Shown in pieces: positions 40,596-48,772 of a stretch of DNA of 63,012 nucleotides (position 1 is its first letter; each line of letters begins with the position of its first letter). This stretch comes from Nanobdellota archaeon. GTDB taxonomy: Archaea > Nanobdellota > Nanobdellia > Pacearchaeales > GW2011-AR1. Below the pieces are notes generated by a model. It ran no database searches, was not told where the DNA came from, and saw only the letters and a list, made by a program, of their open reading frames with translations. The DNA lies in assembly GCA_022561055.1 (NCBI GenBank), contig JADFRY010000005.1, forward strand, positions 1 to 63,012, written 5' to 3'. The translations under genes and the position numbers were made by a program.

Positions 40596-40739
40596 ATGAA
40601 ATTTCCAAAATTAAAAGATATAAATTGGAATGAATGGGAAGAATGTTCAAGAGAGGAATATTATAATGATGAATTAAATTTTAGAGATAGCATGAGAATA
40701 CATTTATTTGAACATGAAATTTATTTAAAGAGAATTTAA
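40596..40739 (+). CDS. Small hypothetical protein
   Basis: A 47-residue acidic helical ORF, one base after its neighbour and one base before TerS. No family is recognised. Confidence 0.45.
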   Translation: MKFPKLKDINWNEWEECSREEYYNDELNFRDSMRIHLFEHEIYLKRI

Positions 40740-40740
40740 A

Positions 40741-41319
40741 ATGACAATCAAAAAAGTAATAAGGGATAAAGCATTAGTAATGTTTTTAGATGGAAGAAGT
40801 GAAATAAATATAGGATTGGAACTAGATATTACTCCATTAACAATAAGAAAATGGAAAAAGAAGTATGATTGGTATGACCTTAGAGAAAAAACAGAGAAAA
40901 AAACTAACGAAAAAGTATCTAATAAGTATAGTGATATTAAAGAAAGAATAATAAAAGATCAAATTATAATAGGTGATAAAGCAAACAAAGAATTACTCAA
41001 ACGGTTAAAAGAACAAGAAGAAATCAATAAACAAATAGAAGAATATAAAAAAGACTGGATTAAGATGAATAAAGAAGAGAAACTAACAAAAGATGAAATA
41101 AAACAATACTGGGATACACTTAATACACTCCTTCAACAAAAAATGCAGAACAAAGACCTAATAAGTGTTTTAAAGCATACTATAGATGTAATCAGACCAA
41201 GAACTACTATAACCAAGAATCTAAACATGAATATTGATATAGACAGAGACCAAATAAATAAACAAGTAATACAGTTAGTTACAGATATGGAAGATGGAAT
41301 TGGATACTCAGGAAATTAA
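40741..41319 (+). CDS. terS: Terminase small subunit
   Basis: A 192-residue protein. N-terminal helix-turn-helix (about 8-42; INIGLELDITPLTIRKWKK), long helical middle (about 45-135, oligomerisation) and a C-terminal segment likely to touch TerL. It recognises viral DNA and starts packaging. It overlaps the large subunit gene by 26 bases. Confidence 0.8.
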   Translation: MTIKKVIRDKALVMFLDGRSEINIGLELDITPLTIRKWKKKYDWYDLREKTEKKTNEKVSNKYSDIKERIIKDQIIIGDKANKELLKRLKEQEEINKQIEEYKKDWIKMNKEEKLTKDEIKQYWDTLNTLLQQKMQNKDLISVLKHTIDVIRPRTTITKNLNMNIDIDRDQINKQVIQLVTDMEDGIGYSGN

Positions 41320-42682
41320 AGATGGTCAACAACATAGAAAAAAAGCAAAAGAATATTTTCCTTACTTTATAGAATATATATTCCCTCTTTCTTTTAAAAA
41401 ATATACAGTCGTAAAAGCACCTCACACGTGGAAATGGGCTAAACGAGTTCAAAATAATAAAAAGACTGCTACTTTATCTGCAAGAAAGCACTTGAAATCG
41501 ATTACAATGTATGCTTATCTAATGTGGAGATTATTTAGATTAGAAAGTGATCAAAGAGAAGAATGGGATTATATGAGTTATACAGCTCCAATGAGTGCAT
41601 ATCATACAGAGAATATTAAATTATTAATTCAATATAATCCTTTTTTTGTTGGCATACAAGACTATACATCAGGAAAAGCTCAGATAAATTACTCCTGGAA
41701 TGGTAAAAATAGATTTATAGTACAACCTACAGGAATACTCACTTTTAATAGAGGAAGACATCCATATGGAGTAATAGCAGACGATATCTTACAAGACCCT
41801 ACTAGTGAAATGAATTTTGCAATAATAGATAAAATCACTAGAATATTTATGGAACAAGTAATGAGTCTACCAAAAGAAGGTGGAGAAGTTCACTTAGTTG
41901 GAACAGCACAACATCAACAAGATTTATTCTTTAAACTAGAAAATAATCCTAGTTGGGATTGGGTAATGTATAAAGCTATGGTAAATGAAGCAAATAAAGA
42001 AACACTATGGCCAGAATTATTTAATTATAAAAGATTAGTTGAAATACGAACCAATGAGATAGGAGAAAAAGCATTCAATAAAGAATATCAGTGTAGTCCA
42101 GTTTGGTCAGAAGAGGCATATTTTAAACGTGACGAATTAATGAATGTAGTAGACAAAGATTTAAAGACTGCAAAACAACCAGCAGGAGAATGGAAAGCAG
42201 GTCAAATAGTGGCAGGACTAGATATAGGTAAAAAACGACATCCAAGTCACTTTGTAATATTTCATGAAAGAAAGGGACATTATACTCAAATTTATGAAAA
42301 ATTTATGGATAACTGGGACTATACTAAACAAGTAAACTTTATTAAAGATTTATCAAAGTTTTATCTAATAGATTTTATTTACTACGATGCGACTAGAGGA
42401 GAATTAGAAAGCTTTGTTGAACAGAATATAATTGATCCTTATATTTGGAAACCAATCATATTTTCAAACAGAACAAAATTCCAAATGGCTGGTAATTTCT
42501 CTAAGGCAGTCAACAATAAAACAATCACTTTATTCAATAGTCAAAGAATGATTGATAGTATTCTAAGTGTTAATAATGATCTACAAGCACCAGAAACTTA
42601 TGTAGGACATGGAGATGCTTTTTGGTCTATTTCATTAGCTTTAAAAGCAGAGTATATAGGTGGAGGATATTTTTCAATATAA
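41294..42682 (+). CDS. terL: Terminase large subunit
   Basis: A 462-residue packaging motor. ATPase part: Walker A-like SARKHLKS (62-69, a variant form), Walker B VIADD (160-164), coupling segment VGTAQHQQD (about 202-210). Nuclease part (RNase H fold): D310 in GLDIG, D365 in YYDATRG and D441 in HGDAFW. Length is normal for TerL. It cuts and pumps DNA into the prohead. Confidence 0.9.
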   Translation: MELDTQEIKDGQQHRKKAKEYFPYFIEYIFPLSFKKYTVVKAPHTWKWAKRVQNNKKTATLSARKHLKSITMYAYLMWRLFRLESDQREEWDYMSYTAPMSAYHTENIKLLIQYNPFFVGIQDYTSGKAQINYSWNGKNRFIVQPTGILTFNRGRHPYGVIADDILQDPTSEMNFAIIDKITRIFMEQVMSLPKEGGEVHLVGTAQHQQDLFFKLENNPSWDWVMYKAMVNEANKETLWPELFNYKRLVEIRTNEIGEKAFNKEYQCSPVWSEEAYFKRDELMNVVDKDLKTAKQPAGEWKAGQIVAGLDIGKKRHPSHFVIFHERKGHYTQIYEKFMDNWDYTKQVNFIKDLSKFYLIDFIYYDATRGELESFVEQNIIDPYIWKPIIFSNRTKFQMAGNFSKAVNNKTITLFNSQRMIDSILSVNNDLQAPETYVGHGDAFWSISLALKAEYIGGGYFSI

Positions 42683-42694
42683 GTAGGTGAAATA

Positions 42695-42892
42695 ATGAAC
42701 GATAAAGAAATATTAATAAAAGATATAGAAAAATATATAAAATCAATGGAAGTGTATAGAGAAGAAATATCTAACAATTATAAAATGCATCCAGAATTAA
42801 CATCTGAAGAAAGAAAAGATAGACAATATATTGTTGGAGAATCAAATAGACCTATACATTTATTAGAACGTGTGTTAAGAGCCCTAAAATAG
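42695..42892 (+). CDS. Hypothetical protein
   Basis: A 65-residue helical protein with a GTAGGTGA site. No family is recognised. Confidence 0.5.
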   Translation: MNDKEILIKDIEKYIKSMEVYREEISNNYKMHPELTSEERKDRQYIVGESNRPIHLLERVLRALK

Positions 42893-42913
42893 TCATTATA
42901 AAATGATAACTAA

Positions 42914-42926
42914 TGTTTAAATACTA
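42914..42926 (+). promoter_or_regulatory. Archaeal TATA box
   Basis: TGTTTAAATACTA matches the boxes at 2.13 and 9.96 kb; the ATG at 42983 follows about 60 bases later. Confidence 0.55.
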
Positions 42927-42982
42927 TTATAAATTATTACGTATAAGTTAATCAATTTATTTACTAGTGAAACAATTAAAAG

Positions 42983-43189
42983 ATGGTGAGTGACTTTCAG
43001 AAATTTGTTCATAAAGAGGCAGTCAAATTTAGAAATAAAATGAGGAAGAAATATTTAAATGGATCATTAAGTCCAACCGAAGAAATATTTGTAGAGGCTT
43101 GGGATTGTAATCCTAAAACATATCTTGTTACCGAAGAACCTTTAACAATTGATGTAAATATTAAATTTATGATGAAACAATTTAAATGA
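42983..43189 (+). CDS. Hypothetical protein
   Basis: A 68-residue basic protein. Contains LSPTEEIFVEAWDCNPKTYLV. No family is recognised. Confidence 0.5.
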   Translation: MVSDFQKFVHKEAVKFRNKMRKKYLNGSLSPTEEIFVEAWDCNPKTYLVTEEPLTIDVNIKFMMKQFK

Positions 43190-43365
43190 ACATAGATCCA
43201 TAGAGGAAGATTTAAAAAATCCTAAATTAAGAGAGAATCCTATAATTCAGGCAAAACTAAAAAGCCATAAAGAACTACTGAAAGAACTAGAAAATTCTAA
43301 TATCGAGTAACGATTATATAATATCTTTATCAATATATTTAATTGTTTTTTAACTAACTAAACAT
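43190..43365 (+). other. Short intergenic stretch with ORF remnant and TATA box
   Basis: A frame open from about 43195 to the TAA at 43308-43310 reads as a charged helix (IEEDLKNPKLRENP onward) but has no start codon; it may be a frameshifted extension of the preceding gene. CGATTATATAATATC (43311-43325) is a TATA box for the portal gene at 43366. Confidence 0.4.
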
Positions 43366-45261
43366 ATGGTTAAGAAGAATGCTGAACAGCATAGTGGATA
43401 TATTGCAGTAACTAACGAAGATAAGGTAAAAGTACAATTAGCTTTTAAAGGTGAAAGCATTGATGAAGAGAGTATTTTTCCAAAAGGATTAGGAGCGAGG
43501 CATCCTTTTGATTTTGAGAGTGCAGAAAAATTAGGTAAGAAAAGTGGACTCGTCCTAGCAACAGTAAGCAAATTAGCAGACTGGATAGTCAGTGATTTTG
43601 AGGTTAAATTAAAGAATCCAAACGCACAGACATTAGTAAACAGTTTTCTTCATGATACTAATTTCCGTCAAGTTATGAGAGAATGGGTCAGAGAAGGATT
43701 ACTTAAAGGAAATGGATTTATTGAAATTGATTTAATTGATCAAAAAGTAAGAATATTAAATGCTAATTCTATGTATGTTAGAAGAAATAATAAAGGAAAA
43801 GTTCTAGGTTATACACAATGGGTAAAACCTTTCAAGAAATTTAGTAGAGCACAATTAAACGAAACTAATACATTTAAACCAAATGAAATAGCACACTTGT
43901 TAATTAATAAGACACCAAATGAACCATACGGTATTGGAATCATTTATCCAAATGAAAGAATCATAGAAAACTTAATTCAAAATGAACAGGACCTTCAATT
44001 AATAATCAGTAGAAAAGCTGGAGCTCCTTATCATATTAAAGTAGGACAACCAGGAAGTAATACTCCTAAGGCAGTAGTAGATGCAGTTAAAGCAAATCTT
44101 CAATATTTAAGAAGTACTGTTGAATGGGTTACAGATGGAGATACTGATATTAGTTCTATTGATTTCAAGGACTTAGGTAAAAGCTTAACAGAATCACAAA
44201 TGTATTTCTTTAGACAATATTTAACTGGTGTAGAAATACCTGAAGTTATTATGGGATCAGGTCAACTAAATGAAGGGATAGCAAAAGTTCAAATAGCAAC
44301 ATTAAAAATAAAAATATCATCTTATCGTGGTCAAATCGCTGCGATAGCAGAAGAGAAAATAATTAGACCATTATTAAAAGCAAATAATTTAGATGAAGTA
44401 CCAGACTTTATTTGGAACTTACCTTCTGAGGAAGAAATAAATGAAAGAATTGTAAAAATTAAAGAACTATTAAGTTTGCTAGTGATTAGTCCTCCAATGA
44501 AAGCAGCATTAGAAATAGAATTAGCCAAGTTATTAGGCTTTGAAGATATTATAACTTTTTTAGTCGATCCTAAAGATGCTCAAGAACAAGCAGACGAAAA
44601 AGAAAGAAAAGAAGAAGAAGAAATACCTCAACCAGAAGTACCTGGAGTTAAACCAAACGCTAACGAGTCTTTAGATATTAAAGATAAAAAACATGGTAAG
44701 AAGAAACCAAAAACGAAAGAAAATAGTGGAGATTACACAATTAAAGAGTGGATAGACTTAAAAGAATTAGCAGGTTTCAATTATGCAGATTATCTAATTG
44801 AAATATTAAAATTATTAAAGAATGATCCGTTCGTAGATTTAAAAGCAATTACTGAAGCAGATATAGCAAAGGGTTTACTAAGCAAGGAAGAAGTAGAAAA
44901 ATTAAGATTCGTTCTAAAAGACGGATTCAGTAATAATCAAACAATTAAAGAAATTGAAGATAATATAATTAATAAAGTTAAAATAAGAGATAGAGTAACT
45001 AAAACAGGTGCAATAATAAATAGTACAAGTCGAGCAAGCAATATTGCTAGAACTGAAACCGTTAGATTAGCAAATCAAGGACTATTAAATTTATATAGAC
45101 AAAACGGAATAGAAAGAGTAAGGTTTTTAGCATCAATAAGTGCTAGAACCTGTCCAACATGTGAAGGACTAAACGGACAAGTCTTCACTATGAATGATTC
45201 AGAAGGAATAATTCCAGTACATGATCGATGTAGATGTACTTGGATTAGTATATTAGAATGA
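43366..45261 (+). CDS. Portal protein fused to MuF-like head protein
   Basis: A 631-residue protein. About 1-410 is the portal (long helix and wing region: LANWI-like KLADWIVSDFEVK, VEWVTDGDTD, GVEIPEVIMGSG). A charged linker (about 405-460) leads to a C-terminal SPP1 gp7/MuF domain (about 550-631; SNIARTETVRLANQG, CPTCEGLNGQVF, HDRCRCTW). In most phages these are separate genes; here they are one chain, so the MuF part would sit at the portal vertex in fixed number (12). Confidence 0.85.
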   Translation: MVKKNAEQHSGYIAVTNEDKVKVQLAFKGESIDEESIFPKGLGARHPFDFESAEKLGKKSGLVLATVSKLADWIVSDFEVKLKNPNAQTLVNSFLHDTNFRQVMREWVREGLLKGNGFIEIDLIDQKVRILNANSMYVRRNNKGKVLGYTQWVKPFKKFSRAQLNETNTFKPNEIAHLLINKTPNEPYGIGIIYPNERIIENLIQNEQDLQLIISRKAGAPYHIKVGQPGSNTPKAVVDAVKANLQYLRSTVEWVTDGDTDISSIDFKDLGKSLTESQMYFFRQYLTGVEIPEVIMGSGQLNEGIAKVQIATLKIKISSYRGQIAAIAEEKIIRPLLKANNLDEVPDFIWNLPSEEEINERIVKIKELLSLLVISPPMKAALEIELAKLLGFEDIITFLVDPKDAQEQADEKERKEEEEIPQPEVPGVKPNANESLDIKDKKHGKKKPKTKENSGDYTIKEWIDLKELAGFNYADYLIEILKLLKNDPFVDLKAITEADIAKGLLSKEEVEKLRFVLKDGFSNNQTIKEIEDNIINKVKIRDRVTKTGAIINSTSRASNIARTETVRLANQGLLNLYRQNGIERVRFLASISARTCPTCEGLNGQVFTMNDSEGIIPVHDRCRCTWISILE

Positions 45262-45271
45262 AAATAATAAA

Positions 45272-45445
45272 ATGAAAATTTTAAATAAATCACTTTGTCA
45301 AATATGTGAAAAAGAACAATCATTAGGAGTATTTAGAAATAAGTGGATTTGTGGTAGATGTTTATTAAAATTTGAAAATAAAATAAATCAAGAAAGAGAT
45401 AAATTTTTAGATATTGTTGAAAACGATATTAAAAACAAGAATTAA
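45272..45445 (+). CDS. Small zinc ribbon protein
   Basis: A 57-residue ORF with CQIC (9-12) and CGRC (26-29), followed by a helix. It sits among virion genes but looks like a nucleic-acid-binding ribbon. Confidence 0.55.
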   Translation: MKILNKSLCQICEKEQSLGVFRNKWICGRCLLKFENKINQERDKFLDIVENDIKNKN

Positions 45446-45460
45446 ATTATATAACATATA
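45446..45460 (+). promoter_or_regulatory. Archaeal TATA box
   Basis: ATTATATAACATAT follows the previous stop and precedes the virion gene at 45493 by about 35 bases. Confidence 0.5.
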
Positions 45461-45492
45461 ACTCAATAAATAAAAATGAAATATAACTTAAA

Positions 45493-45723
45493 ATGGCAGG
45501 ACAAGTAGTAATAGCAGGAAGTGGATGGGGAAATCAAGTCCGAGCAACATCCAAAGGAGAATTAGTAGTAACAGGAAGTTTTGTTAATACTACAGGTGCA
45601 TCAGCACTTAGACAGTTTGATAATACTCAAATTAATGAAAATATCCTTACAGAGTTAAAAAGAATTAATACTTATATGAGTCTAATAACAGATGAGGAAA
45701 TTAAAGAAGACGATATAATATAA
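45493..45723 (+). CDS. Small virion-type protein
   Basis: A 76-residue protein. The N-terminus is Gly/Thr/Ser rich (VIAGSGWGNQVRATSKG) as in phage structural proteins; the end is acidic. Function unknown. Confidence 0.5.
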   Translation: MAGQVVIAGSGWGNQVRATSKGELVVTGSFVNTTGASALRQFDNTQINENILTELKRINTYMSLITDEEIKEDDII

Positions 45724-45732
45724 GGAGGAAAA

Positions 45733-46266
45733 ATGGTAAAAATAGAAGATGGAAAAGGTAGAGGATTTAGTGCAGAGGTTACAGATGAACAACATTTATC
45801 TGTAGATGCTACTACTGATAAAAGAGTTTCACATGAATCTAGAGAACATGGTCGAGCTTTCGTTTGGACAAGTACATTTGGGACTGGTACAACAGATGTA
45901 GAAGTATTATATATAAAAAACACTTCAACAACAAGAAATCTATTTATTGATTCTATGAGATATTCAGCAAGTGCAGCATGTATATTCTCTGTGTTTAAAC
46001 ACACTGGGACAGCAACTGGTACTGCAATAACAGGAGAGAATTTAAACTTTACAAGTTCAAATGATCCAGAAGCCACAAGTTTAGGTAATGGAGCAGTTAC
46101 AGCAGGAACTATCGGTAATGCTATAGCTTTTATGCAAGTCGGAGCAAACTCAGATTCTAATAGAAATTGGAATGGTGAAGTGATTTTAGGAGAAGGAGAT
46201 TCAATCATAGTTACAGCAAGTGCTAATGCAACAGTGCATTTAGCAATAACAGGATTTTTCGAATAA
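45733..46266 (+). CDS. Virion protein, probable beta-sandwich
   Basis: A 177-residue protein after AAGGAGGAAAA. Rich in T, S, G and A with alternating strands throughout (about 40-175). Placement between portal and prohead protease and the composition suggest a head or decoration protein. Confidence 0.6.
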   Translation: MVKIEDGKGRGFSAEVTDEQHLSVDATTDKRVSHESREHGRAFVWTSTFGTGTTDVEVLYIKNTSTTRNLFIDSMRYSASAACIFSVFKHTGTATGTAITGENLNFTSSNDPEATSLGNGAVTAGTIGNAIAFMQVGANSDSNRNWNGEVILGEGDSIIVTASANATVHLAITGFFE

Positions 46267-46267
46267 A

Positions 46268-47371
46268 ATGGTGATTAAAACCACTATCCTAGATGGGGAT
46301 GGTAAAGGCATTTCTTCACATGTTCATAGATTTGCAAAAGGTTTACACGCTGGACAAATAGTTTTAACAGAAGGATTAGCTAAATTTGATCCTGAATTTC
46401 ATCCTTTTTTAAACGAGAGTTTCGGTACAGCTATGAATCAATCGGTTGTGTTTACTGGAGGATCGGAATTAATAACTAATGGTAGTGATGTGGCAGCATG
46501 GACTACAGCAATAGGTGCAGGAACTTGGGACTTTAATGATGCAACTGGTAAAACTGGTTCAAGTGTTTCTTTAACAAATGGAAATAATAATGATTTTGCT
46601 ATTTTTACAGATAGTGGATCAACTGATTTCGGAGCACACACAGCATTAACAGGACAAATCAGACTAGAGACATATAATGATTCACTCAACAATCTTAATC
46701 TTCAATTTCAATTAGCTAATTTAAATATAGGCAATTCAGTAAATTTGAATGACTTCATTGATACTGGATTACTTAATTCATATCAAGGGTTTGTTATACC
46801 TAAAGAAGATTTTGGGATAACTACTCAATATGTGGATGAACTAGATTTTACATTAACTCGAATAGGTGGTACAAAACCTATATTTAGATTCGATGATATA
46901 CAAATTGAAGTAAGTGGAACACCTCTTGTTTTTACAGCAGATGTTGAAAAAGATGAAGTATTTTGTATAACTGAACTAAGAATAGCGATAGCAGATGTAC
47001 TTGCTAGTACAGTAGCAAATGGTACAATGGAAGGACTTTCTTATGATAAATTATTAGATTTGGTTAAACTAGCTAACGGAATAATTTTTCAAAGAATACA
47101 AAATGGAAAACCAGTATTTTCAGTAACAATAAAACAATTAGGAGACTTCTTATCTACTGGTTCAAATTTAGTAAATCATATTTCTGATGGAACTAACACA
47201 TTTATAACTTTATTAATCGAATTCCCTGAACCAATTGTATTAGATGGTTCAAAAGGAGATAAATTAATTTTTATAATAAATGATGATTTATCTGGGTTAT
47301 TACAGTTTACGGCAGCAGCTAGAGGATCAATTAAAAAAGTAGATAAAAAATCTATTCTTGAGGACCCATAA
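46268..47371 (+). CDS. Virion protein with carbohydrate-binding-like jelly roll
   Basis: A 367-residue protein. Residues about 60-215 form a jelly-roll-like unit (W.TAIGAGTWDFND, GQIRLETYNDS, FRFDDIQIEVSG), like galactose-binding or CBM modules. The C-terminal part (about 220-367) has more strands and SFSVTIKQL-like segments. A sugar-binding head spike is plausible in a virus with so many glycan genes. Confidence 0.55.
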   Translation: MVIKTTILDGDGKGISSHVHRFAKGLHAGQIVLTEGLAKFDPEFHPFLNESFGTAMNQSVVFTGGSELITNGSDVAAWTTAIGAGTWDFNDATGKTGSSVSLTNGNNNDFAIFTDSGSTDFGAHTALTGQIRLETYNDSLNNLNLQFQLANLNIGNSVNLNDFIDTGLLNSYQGFVIPKEDFGITTQYVDELDFTLTRIGGTKPIFRFDDIQIEVSGTPLVFTADVEKDEVFCITELRIAIADVLASTVANGTMEGLSYDKLLDLVKLANGIIFQRIQNGKPVFSVTIKQLGDFLSTGSNLVNHISDGTNTFITLLIEFPEPIVLDGSKGDKLIFIINDDLSGLLQFTAAARGSIKKVDKKSILEDP

Positions 47372-47700
47372 TGGTAATAATACATAAACAAACAAGACAA
47401 AGAGTAGTAGCAGACAGATTTAACACAGACATAGTATTTGATGCAAAAAGTCAATCAGATGCTTTAAATGTAGATGTAATACCGGTTATAGGTGGATGGA
47501 CAGATCAAACAGGAACAGGCGGTCCTCCTACTAAACAACAACTATTTTTTGCTGGTATTGCAGATAAATTCTTTGGTACAGATGTTTGGTTGGAGAGAGC
47601 AAGTTTAAGTCAATTGGATAATCTAGGTAATAGAACCGAAACTACTCGGCAGAGACAAAGAAGAATTTTCATGGATTTAAAAAATCAACCAAATTTCTAA
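47371..47700 (+). CDS. Hypothetical virion-region protein
   Basis: A 109-residue protein starting inside the TAATG junction with the previous gene. It has a Gly/Pro loop (TGTGGPPTKQQ) and a basic C-terminus. No family is recognised. A hairpin terminator follows. Confidence 0.5.
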   Translation: MVIIHKQTRQRVVADRFNTDIVFDAKSQSDALNVDVIPVIGGWTDQTGTGGPPTKQQLFFAGIADKFFGTDVWLERASLSQLDNLGNRTETTRQRQRRIFMDLKNQPNF

Positions 47701-47713
47701 AAACTACAATATA

Positions 47714-47766
47714 ACCGAATTAGTTTATAAGTAAATCGGTATTAAAGCACATTTCTTATTTTTTTC
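47714..47766 (+). terminator. Hairpin and T-run terminator
   Basis: ACCGA (47714-47718) pairs with TCGGT (47736-47740) and is followed by a T-rich tract to 47766. It separates the head genes from the tRNA array. Confidence 0.55.
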
Positions 47767-47773
47767 ATAAAAA

Positions 47774-47788
47774 TAACATATATAAACT
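47774..47788 (+). promoter_or_regulatory. Archaeal TATA box of the tRNA array
   Basis: AACATATATAAACTA is 22-36 bases before the first tRNA base (47810), the spacing expected for transcription starting at or just before the tRNA. Confidence 0.65.
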
Positions 47789-47809
47789 ATTAATTCTTCA
47801 ATTAATCAC

Positions 47810-47881
47810 TGCAGTGTGGTCTAATGGCTAGGACACAAGGCTCATGTCCTTGAGAAGGCAGTTCGATTCTGTCCACTGCAA
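47810..47881 (+). tRNA. tRNA-Met (CAT)
   Basis: Acceptor TGCAGTG/CACTGCA, D stem GTCT/GGAC, anticodon stem CAAGG/CCTTG with loop CTCATGT, T arm GGCAG-TTCGATT-CTGTC. CAT could also be an Ile tRNA with modified C34 (agmatidine) for AUA codons, which are frequent here. Confidence 0.85.
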
Positions 47882-47897
47882 TTTCCTCAGTGTCCAT

Positions 47898-47968
47898 GGA
47901 GTATTAGTTTAATGATAGAATACTTGATTCCAAACCAAGAGATCATGGTTTGATTCCGTGATACTCCA
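47898..47968 (+). tRNA. tRNA-Trp (CCA)
   Basis: Acceptor GGAGTAT/ATACTCC, D stem GTTT/GAAT, anticodon stem CTTGA/CCAAG (one A-C mismatch) with loop TTCCAAA, T arm CATGG-TTTGATT-CCGTG. No intron, unlike many archaeal tRNA-Trp genes. Confidence 0.8.
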
Positions 47969-47969
47969 T

Positions 47970-48049
47970 GCCGTTGTTGAGCAGTGGTAGCTCACCGAGC
48001 TTGAACCTCGGTTCCATAGTGTATGAAGGTTCAATTCCTTCCAACGGCG
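47970..48049 (+). tRNA. tRNA-Ser (TGA)
   Basis: Acceptor GCCGTTG/CAACGGC, anticodon stem CCGAG/CTCGG with loop CTTGAAC, a long variable arm typical of Ser, T arm GAAGG-TTCAATT-CCTTC. It starts one base after tRNA-Trp. Confidence 0.85.
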
Positions 48050-48051
48050 TT

Positions 48052-48133
48052 GCCAGTATGACAGAGTAGTAATGTGCCAGCTTGCTAAGCTGAGACTTCG
48101 AAAGATGCGTTGGTGCAAATCCAGCTGCTGGCG
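48052..48133 (+). tRNA. tRNA-Ser (GCT)
   Basis: Acceptor GCCAGTA/TGCTGGC, anticodon stem CAGC/GCTG with loop TTGCTAA, variable arm, T arm GTTGG-TGCAAAT-CCAGC. Two bases (TT) separate it from the previous tRNA. Confidence 0.8.
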
Positions 48134-48135
48134 TT

Positions 48136-48206
48136 GCCTTAATAGTCTAGTGGTAAGACCTCCGGCTGTCTACTGGAAGACCTGAGTTCGATTCTCAGTT
48201 AAGGCG
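48136..48206 (+). tRNA. tRNA-Asp (GTC)
   Basis: Acceptor GCCTTAA/TTAAGGC, D stem GTCT/AGAC, anticodon stem TCCGG/CTGGA with loop CTGTCTA, T arm CTGAG-TTCGATT-CTCAG. Position 37 is T, unusual for Asp. Confidence 0.85.
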
Positions 48207-48208
48207 TT

Positions 48209-48282
48209 GCCCTGTTCGTCTAGATGGACAAGGATATCAGACTTTCAATCTGAGGACCTGGGTTCGAATCCCAGACAGGGCG
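48209..48282 (+). tRNA. tRNA-Glu (TTC)
   Basis: Acceptor GCCCTGT/ACAGGGC, anticodon stem TCAGA/TCTGA with loop CTTTCAA, T arm CTGGG-TTCGAAT-CCCAG. Last of the array; no CCA is encoded in any member. Confidence 0.9.
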
Positions 48283-48317
48283 TTTATTCTTCATAGAACC
48301 ATTCTAACGATTTATAA

Positions 48318-48339
48318 GGTTTTCATTTTTTTATTTTTG
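48318..48339 (+). terminator. T-rich terminator of the tRNA array
   Basis: GGTTTTCATTTTTTTATTTTT lies about 36 bases after the last tRNA. Confidence 0.5.
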
Positions 48340-48372
48340 AAATATGTTTGTAGAGAGTTTAATACTCATGAA

Positions 48373-48385
48373 AAGTTTAAATAAA
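48373..48385 (+). promoter_or_regulatory. Archaeal TATA box
   Basis: AAGTTTAAATAAAC precedes the 48429 gene by 45-55 bases; a strong AAGGAGGT site lies between. Confidence 0.5.
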
Positions 48386-48428
48386 CTAAACACTTTATTA
48401 ATATATAGATATAAGGAGGTAAAAAAAC

Positions 48429-48662
48429 ATGAATAAAGGACACACATGGGAACAAAGTCATGCCATGAAAGAAGAATGGGAAAGTTGGCAGTTTTTGTTT
48501 GGTGAAATGTTAAAAGCTTTTAACTTAACTAGAGAAGAATTAAATAAGAAGAAGTATAAGGGAGTGTTTGATGCAATATATGTTTGGGCTGAGTTTGAAA
48601 CAGTGAGAGAGGATTTATTGGGTAAGAGAGAATATAAATCTGCTCTTCCATTTCCAAAATAA
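48429..48662 (+). CDS. Hypothetical protein
   Basis: A 77-residue helical protein with own TATA box and strong ribosome site, so it is probably well expressed. Contains EEWESWQFLFGEMLKAF. No family is recognised. A T-rich terminator follows. Confidence 0.55.
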   Translation: MNKGHTWEQSHAMKEEWESWQFLFGEMLKAFNLTREELNKKKYKGVFDAIYVWAEFETVREDLLGKREYKSALPFPK

Positions 48663-48687
48663 CTATTGTAAGGATTAACTAAAATCA

Positions 48688-48715
48688 TTATTTTTTTTAT
48701 TAAAATTCTCTTTCT
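48688..48715 (+). terminator. T-rich terminator
   Basis: ATTATTTTTTTTATT and further T tracts lie before the prohead protease gene. Confidence 0.5.
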
Positions 48716-48772
48716 TTTCATTATATAACCCAATTATCAATTTATATTAATTATAATTTACATAAGTTATGT

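Noticed and set aside
45672-46208. 178-codon minus-strand ORF
   Set aside because: It is antisense to the beta-rich virion gene 45733-46266 and its composition mirrors that gene's codon pattern. No ribosome site or promoter is seen. The same applies to other long antisense frames over 49060-49674, 57535-58056 and 58207-59034.
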